NCBI RefSeq assembly: GCF_029227915.1 | Contig: NC_079880.1 | Location: forward strand, 7,690,001-7,754,000 | Reading direction: 5' to 3' | Source of the DNA: Hydractinia symbiolongicarpus | Taxonomy: Eukaryota; Cnidaria; Hydrozoa; Anthoathecata; Hydractiniidae | Length of the DNA stretch: 64,000 nt | In this document: piece by piece, positions 59,981 to 64,000 of the stretch | How positions within the stretch are numbered: position 1 is the first letter of the stretch | How the letters are laid out: every line of letters starts with the position of its first letter | Notes under the pieces: model-generated | What the model was told of the DNA's origin: nothing | Database searches by the model: none | Seen by the model: the letters and a program-made list of their open reading frames with translations, nothing else | Program-made: the position numbers and the translations under genes

Positions 59981-62782
59981 GGAGTCCAATTGGCTCATTT
60001 TTTACATTTTCAACGTCAAAGTCCAAAATCAGTTCAAATAAGTCTCACAGTCAATCGTTTTACTGTTAAAAGCGATGCAATCTAGTAATATCTGAAACAT
60101 AACGCTAAATGCATGATGGTACGAATATGTGACGCAACCCTTGTACCTCAAACGGACTGATACCGTTAAAAAGTCAATAAAATGTAGTTTTTGAAACAGT
60201 GTCTATATCTTCACGCGCGCTAACGGCTACGACTGGACCCACAGTACAAAAAGACTTATTTATCTAAATGCATAAGTAAAGCGCTACCACAGCGCCCAGT
60301 GTAATCGCTAAGTTCTAGCAATCATGTCAAAGTAAGACGAATGTTATTTCTTGGAGTCCAATGGGCTCATTCTTCATATTTATAACGTCAAAGTCCAAAA
60401 TCAGTTCAAATAAGTCCCACAGTCAATCGTTTTACTGTTAAAAGCGATGCAACCTAGTAATATCTGAAACATATCGCTAAATGCATGTTGGTACGAATAT
60501 GTGACACAACCCTTGTACCTCAAACGGATTCATACCGCTAGAAAGTCAATGAAATGCACTTTTTGAAAATGTTTCTATTTCTTTAGCGCGCGCTAACGGC
60601 TAGGATTGGTCCCACAGTAAAAAATGACTCCATTATCTAAATTTTTAAACGAAGCGCTACCACAGCGCCCAGTGTAATCGCTGAGTTTCAGCAATCATGT
60701 CAAATTAAGAAGAAGGTTATATCTTGTATTCCAATTGTTTCATTTATCACATTTATAAGGTCAAAGTCTAAAATCAGCTCAGTTAAGTCCAACAGTCAAT
60801 TGTTTCACTGTTAAAAGCGATGCAACCTAGTATTATTAGAATAATATTTCTAAATACACCTTGGTAAGATTATGTGACGCAACCGTTGTAACTCAAAGGG
60901 ACTGATACCGTTAGAAACTCAATGAAATTTAATTTTTGAAACTGTTTCTATTTCTTCAGCGCGCGCTAACGGCTACGATTGGTCCCACAGTAAAAAATAG
61001 CTTATTTATCTACATTTTTAAATGAAGCGCTACCACAGCTCTCAGTGTAATCGCTAAGATCTAGCAATCATGTCAAAGTAAGACGAATGTTATTTCTTAG
61101 AGTCCAATTGGCTCAATTTTCACATTTATAACGTCAAAGTCCAAAATCAGTTCAAATAAGTACCACAGTCAATCGTTTTACTGTTAATAGCGATGCAACC
61201 TAGTAATGTCAGGAAATTATCGCTAAATACATGTTGGTACGAATATGTGATGCAACCGTTGTACTTCAAACGGACGAAAACCGTTAAAGACTCAATGAAA
61301 TTTAGTTTTTGAAACTGTCTCTATTTCTTCACTGCGCGCTAACGGCTAGGATTTGTCCAACAGTAAAAAATGACTCCATTATCTAAATTTTTAAACGAAG
61401 CGCAACCACAGCGCCCATTGTAATCGCTGAGTTTCAGCAATCATGTCAACTTAAGAAGAAGGTTATATCTTGTATTCCAATTGTTTCATTTATCACATTT
61501 ATAAGGTCAAAGTCCGAAATCCGTTTAAATAAGTCCCACAGTCAATCGTTTCACTGGTAAAAGCGACGCAACATAGTAGTAGCAGAAACATATCGCTAAA
61601 TACATGTTGGTACGAATATGTTACGCAACTGTTGTACCTCAAACGGACTGATACCGTTAGAAAGTCAATGAAATGTAGTTTTTGAAACTGTATCGATTTT
61701 TTCATCGCTCGCTAACGTGTAGGTTTGGTCCCACAGTAAAAAATGACTGATCTATCTAAATTTTTTATTAGAGCGCTACCACAGCGCCTAGTGTAATTGC
61801 TCAGTTCCAGCAATCATTTCAAATTAAGAAGAACGTTATTTCTTGGAGTTCAGTTGTCTCATTTATCACATTTATAAGGTCAAAGTCTAAAATAAGTTCA
61901 ATTAAGTCCAACAGTCAATTGTTTCACTGTTAAAAGCGATGCAACCTAGTAATATTAGAATAATATCGCTAAATACATATTGGTACGATTATGTGACGCA
62001 ACCGTTGTAACTCAAAGGGACTGATACCGTTAGAAACTCAATGAAATGTACTTTTTGAAACTGTTTCTCTTTCTTCAGCGCGCGCTAACGGCTAGGATTG
62101 GTCCCACAGTAAAAAATAGCTTATTTATCTACATTTTTAAATGAAGCGCTACCACCGCTCTCAGTGTAATCGCTAAGTTCTAGCAATCATGTCAAAGTAA
62201 GACGAATGTTATTTCTTGGAGTCCAATTGGCTCATTTTTCACATTTTTACCGTCAAAGTTCAAAATCAGTTCAAATAAGTCCCACAGTCAATCGTTTTAT
62301 TGTTAAAAGCGATGCAATCTAGTAATATCTGAAACATATCGCTAAATGCATGATGGTACGAATATGTGACGCAACCCTTGTACCTCAAACGGACTGATAC
62401 CGTTAAAAAGTCAATAAAATGTAGTTTTTGAAACAGTGTCTATTTCTTCACCGCGCGCTAACGGCTAGGATTTGTCCAACAGTAAAAAATGACTCCATTA
62501 TCTAAATATTTAAACGAAGCGCCACCACAGCGCCCAGTGTAATCGCTAAGTTCTAGCAATCATGTCAAAGTAAGACGAATGTTATTTCTTGGAGTCCAAT
62601 TGTTTCATTTTTCACATTCATAAGGTCAAAGTCCAAAATCGGTTCAATTAAGTCCCACAGTCAATCGTTTCACTGTTAAAAGCGATGCAACCTGGTAGTA
62701 TCAGAAAAATATCGCTAAATACATGTTGGTACGAATATGTTACGCAATTGCTGTAACTCAAACGAATTGATACCGCTAGAAA
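59427..62782 (+). repeat. Variant dimer Z and mixed right-side monomers
   Basis: Marks at 59427, 59800, 60173, 60545, 60918, 61291, 61664, 62037 and 62410, all 372-374 bp apart. 59,800-60,900 repeats 54,204-55,300. 62,037-62,450 again resembles 54,204. Monomers at 61291 and 61664 are private mixtures (catcgctcgctaacgtg, cggacgaaaaccg). Confidence 0.87.
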
Positions 62783-64000
62783 GTCAATGAAATGTAGTTT
62801 TTGAAACAGTGTCTATTTCTTCAGCGCGCGCTAACTGCTAGGATTGGTCCCACAGTAAAAAATCATTCCATTATCTAAACTTTTAAACGAAGCGCTACCA
62901 CAGCGCCTAGTGTAACCGCTGAGTTTCAGCAATCATGTCAAATTAAGAAGAAGGTTATATCTTGTATTCCAATTGTTTCCTTTATCACATTTATAAGGCC
63001 AAAGTCTAAAATCAGCTCAATTAAGTCCAACAGTCAATTGTTTCTCTGTTAAAAGAGATGCAACCTAGTAATATTAGAATAATATCGCTAAATACACCTT
63101 GGTAAGATTATGTGACGCAACCGTTGTAACTCAAAGGGACTGATACCGTTAGAAACTCAATGAAATGTAATTTTTGAACCTGTTTCTATTTCTTCAGCGC
63201 GCGCTAACAGCTAGGATTGGTCCCACAGTAAAAAATAGCTTATTTTTCTACATTTTTAAATGAAGCGCTACCACAGCGCTCAGTGTAATCGCTAAGTTCT
63301 AACAATCATGTCAAAGTAAGACGAATGTTATTTCTTGGAGTCCATTGGGGTCATGCTTCATATTTATAACGTCAAAGTCCAAAATCAGTTCAAATAAGTC
63401 CCACAGTCAATCGTTTTACTGTTAAAAGCGATGCAACCTAGTAATATCTGAAACATATCGCTAAATGCATGTTGGTACGAATATGTGACACAACCCTTGT
63501 ACCTCAAACGGATTCATACCGCTAGAAAGTCAATGAAATGCACTTTTTGAAAATGTTTCTATTTCTTTAGCGCGCGCTAACGGCTAGGGTTGGTCCCACA
63601 GTAAAGAATGACTCCATTATCTAAATTTTTAAACGAAGCGCTACCACAGCGCCTAGTGTAATCGCTGAGTTTCAGCAATCATGTCAAATTAAGAAGAACG
63701 TTATATCTTGTATTCCAATTGTTTCATTTATCACATTTATAAGGTCAAAGTCTAAAATCAGCTCAATTAAGTCCAACAGTCAATTGTTTCACTGTTAAAA
63801 GCGATGCAACCTAGTAATATTAGAATAGTATCGCTAAATACACCTTGGTAAGATTATGTGACGCAACCGTTGTAACTCAAAGGGACTGATACCGTTAGAA
63901 ACTCAACGAAATGTAATTTTTGAAACTGTTTCTACTTCTTCAGCGTGCGCTAACGGCTAGGATTGGTCCCACAGTAAAAAAATAGCTTATTTATCTACAT
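62783..64000 (+). repeat. Dimer HOR XY, last copies, open at window end
   Basis: Marks at 62783, 63156, 63529 and 63902. One full XY pair is followed by an X monomer and the first 99 bp of a Y monomer. The array runs off the window in register. Confidence 0.9.

Larger units (their letters stand above)
1..64000. repeat. Satellite DNA array, ~373 bp monomer, fills the whole window
   Basis: The entire window is head-to-tail copies of one AT-rich monomer, usually 372-374 bp, with one inverted stretch. The monomer at 2056-2428 shows the parts in order. A tcactgaaatgcac start is followed by a CpG-rich core, cagcgcgtgctaacgg (2095-2110). Next come an A+T-rich stretch with tatttatttaaat and a 15 bp dyad, gcgctaccacagcgc (2165-2179). 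Then come cagtgtaatcgctgagtt, tcaaattaagaagaatgtta, cttggagtccaattgtctca, a tcaaagtctaaaatcagttc block and gtcccacagtcaatcg. The monomer closes with gcatgttggtacgaatatg and caaacggattgataccgc. A hand count gives 37% G+C over 2101-2460. No unique sequence was seen at either edge, so the array continues beyond the window. Centromeric or pericentromeric location is inferred from array type only. The monomer was not recognised as a named family. Confidence 0.97.

Noticed and set aside
61499-61705. 68-codon minus-strand open frame near the right end
   Set aside because: It lies wholly in one divergent monomer and no matching open frame is kept in neighbouring monomers.
1-64000. Transposon, CRISPR or bacterial repeat array
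   Set aside because: There are no terminal repeats with target duplications, no transposase frame, and no short repeat/spacer pattern. The repeats abut without unique spacers at about 373 bp.

Overview
The whole 64 kb window is one tandem satellite-DNA array. I see no protein-coding gene, RNA gene, transposon, CRISPR array or unique sequence. The repeat is a monomer of about 373 bp. I tracked it by the motif [g/c/t]tcaat(g/t)aaat, which follows 'cgctagaa' or 'cgttagaa', and counted 171 register marks across the window. A hand count of bases 2101-2460 gives 132 G+C in 360 (about 37%). Such an array is eukaryotic heterochromatin, plausibly centromeric or pericentromeric. The sequence does not identify the species, and I do not recognise the monomer as a named satellite.

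Layout. (1) 1-49,457 is in one orientation and built of many higher-order repeats (HORs). These are a three-monomer 1,072-1,080 bp unit (1,349-5,644), a two-monomer 744 bp unit (8,428-9,916), overlapping long duplications of 2,556 bp and 3,163 bp (12.4-22.4 kb), two-monomer units of 737 bp (24.2-26.3 kb and later), a 4,448 bp twelve-monomer duplication (31.9-40.8 kb) with a four-monomer 1,482 bp unit nested in it, and a three-monomer 1,119 bp unit (47.1-49.4 kb). Two recurrent defective monomer types mark this part: one of 326-335 bp with a rearranged centre, and a fused one of 562 or 601-602 bp. (2) 49,458-53,168 is the same satellite on the opposite strand: an inversion of ten monomers with almost clean ends. 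(3) 53,169-64,000 returns to the first orientation but uses a different subfamily. Its monomers are nearly all 372-374 bp, arranged as a 746 bp two-monomer HOR with a 2,985 bp eight-monomer duplication.

Rearrangement history is the main content. Period differences between copies equal whole numbers of monomers (370, 372 or 1,108 = 373+365+370), as expected of unequal exchange between monomers in register. The inversion cuts a copy of the 1,119 bp HOR, so it is younger than that amplification. Flipping it back restores monomer phase to within a few bases, with 3 bp shared at one join and about 4 bp lost at the other.

Short open reading frames exist (up to 88 codons), but they are chance readings of the satellite. 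The same ones recur wherever the same monomer type recurs. All alignments were done by eye. Boundaries of duplicated blocks are good to a few tens of bases, and no percent identities were computed.
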